Shown one piece after another: positions 63,901 through 64,000 of a DNA stretch of 64,000 bases (positions within the stretch are counted from its first letter, which is position 1; each line of letters starts with the position of its first letter). The translations under genes and the position numbers were made by a program. The stretch spans positions 5,342,501-5,406,500 of the forward strand of contig CM067537.1 of the NCBI GenBank assembly GCA_034509925.1, given 5' to 3'. This DNA comes from Hirudinaria manillensis (lineage: Eukaryota > Annelida > Clitellata > Hirudinida > Hirudinidae). The notes beneath the pieces were generated by a model, which was given only the letters and a program-made list of their open reading frames with translations, did no database searches and had not been told where the DNA came from.

Positions 63901-64000
63901 TGAACGAGAAATGCTTCTAAAGTTTCTCTTGCAAATGTTTACAAAACGAAAGCATTGAGAAGCTGTTGTGCTTATCTTCATTTGAAGCTGCATCGAACTG

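Larger units (their letters stand above)
55341..64000. other. Gene-poor 8.7-kb stretch at the right end
   Basis: The first part is probably 3' UTR of protein B; a 126-codon plus-strand frame at 55497-55877 has little protein character. Weak candidates listed separately are a non-coding exon end at 57257, overlapping frames at 57654-58181, and exon candidates at 60587-60696 and 60884-60951. From 61 kb to the end I see no feature I can support. The region may be the 5' flank or long first intron of a plus-strand gene that lies beyond the window. Confidence 0.4.

Overview
This is a eukaryotic nuclear window from a bilaterian animal, probably an arthropod (a hemimetabolous insect is my guess). 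The DNA is AT-rich. Genes are split by GT-AG introns of about 60 to 850 bp, and the proteins are animal orthologues. All gene models here were assembled by hand from reading frame, splice consensus and intron phase, without transcript data. The models of 7 complete genes with recognised families or a clear layout stay in frame from ATG to stop.

Layout: (1) 162-2031 (+), the 3' part of a cytosolic acetyl-CoA acetyltransferase (thiolase). (2) 2862-4664 (-), a 195-residue charged, helical protein that I do not recognise. (3) 7142-8985 (+), a small cysteine-containing type I membrane protein ('protein A'). (4) 9931-15550 (-), the mismatch-repair endonuclease PMS2, 13 exons. (5) 19812-21995 (+), an unrecognised, mostly disordered protein with an alternative last exon. 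(6) 22090-22760 (-), a decayed non-LTR retrotransposon tail. (7) 23793-33386 (+), AMBRA1, 18 exons, 1425 residues. (8) 34533-41618 (+), the nonsense-mediated-decay nuclease SMG6, 16 exons, 1269 residues. (9) 42326-44510 (+), uridine-cytidine kinase, facing (10) 44698-46960 (-), organic solute transporter alpha. (11) 50665-52441 (+), LRRC57. (12) 53765-55340 (+), a second small type I membrane protein ('protein B'). From about 55.4 kb to the end the window is gene-poor, with only weak exon candidates.

The genes are ordinary housekeeping neighbours and do not form a pathway. The least expected item is the A/B pair: two unnamed membrane proteins about 45 kb apart share cysteine motifs and the same exon plan for the membrane and tail parts, which suggests a divergent, apparently undescribed family. 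Other points of interest are a duplicated splice acceptor inside AMBRA1, an alternative 3' exon adding a CCxxC tail to the gene at 19.8-22 kb, a probable GC-AG intron, a one-base frame conflict in the thiolase, and several short dispersed or tandem duplications.
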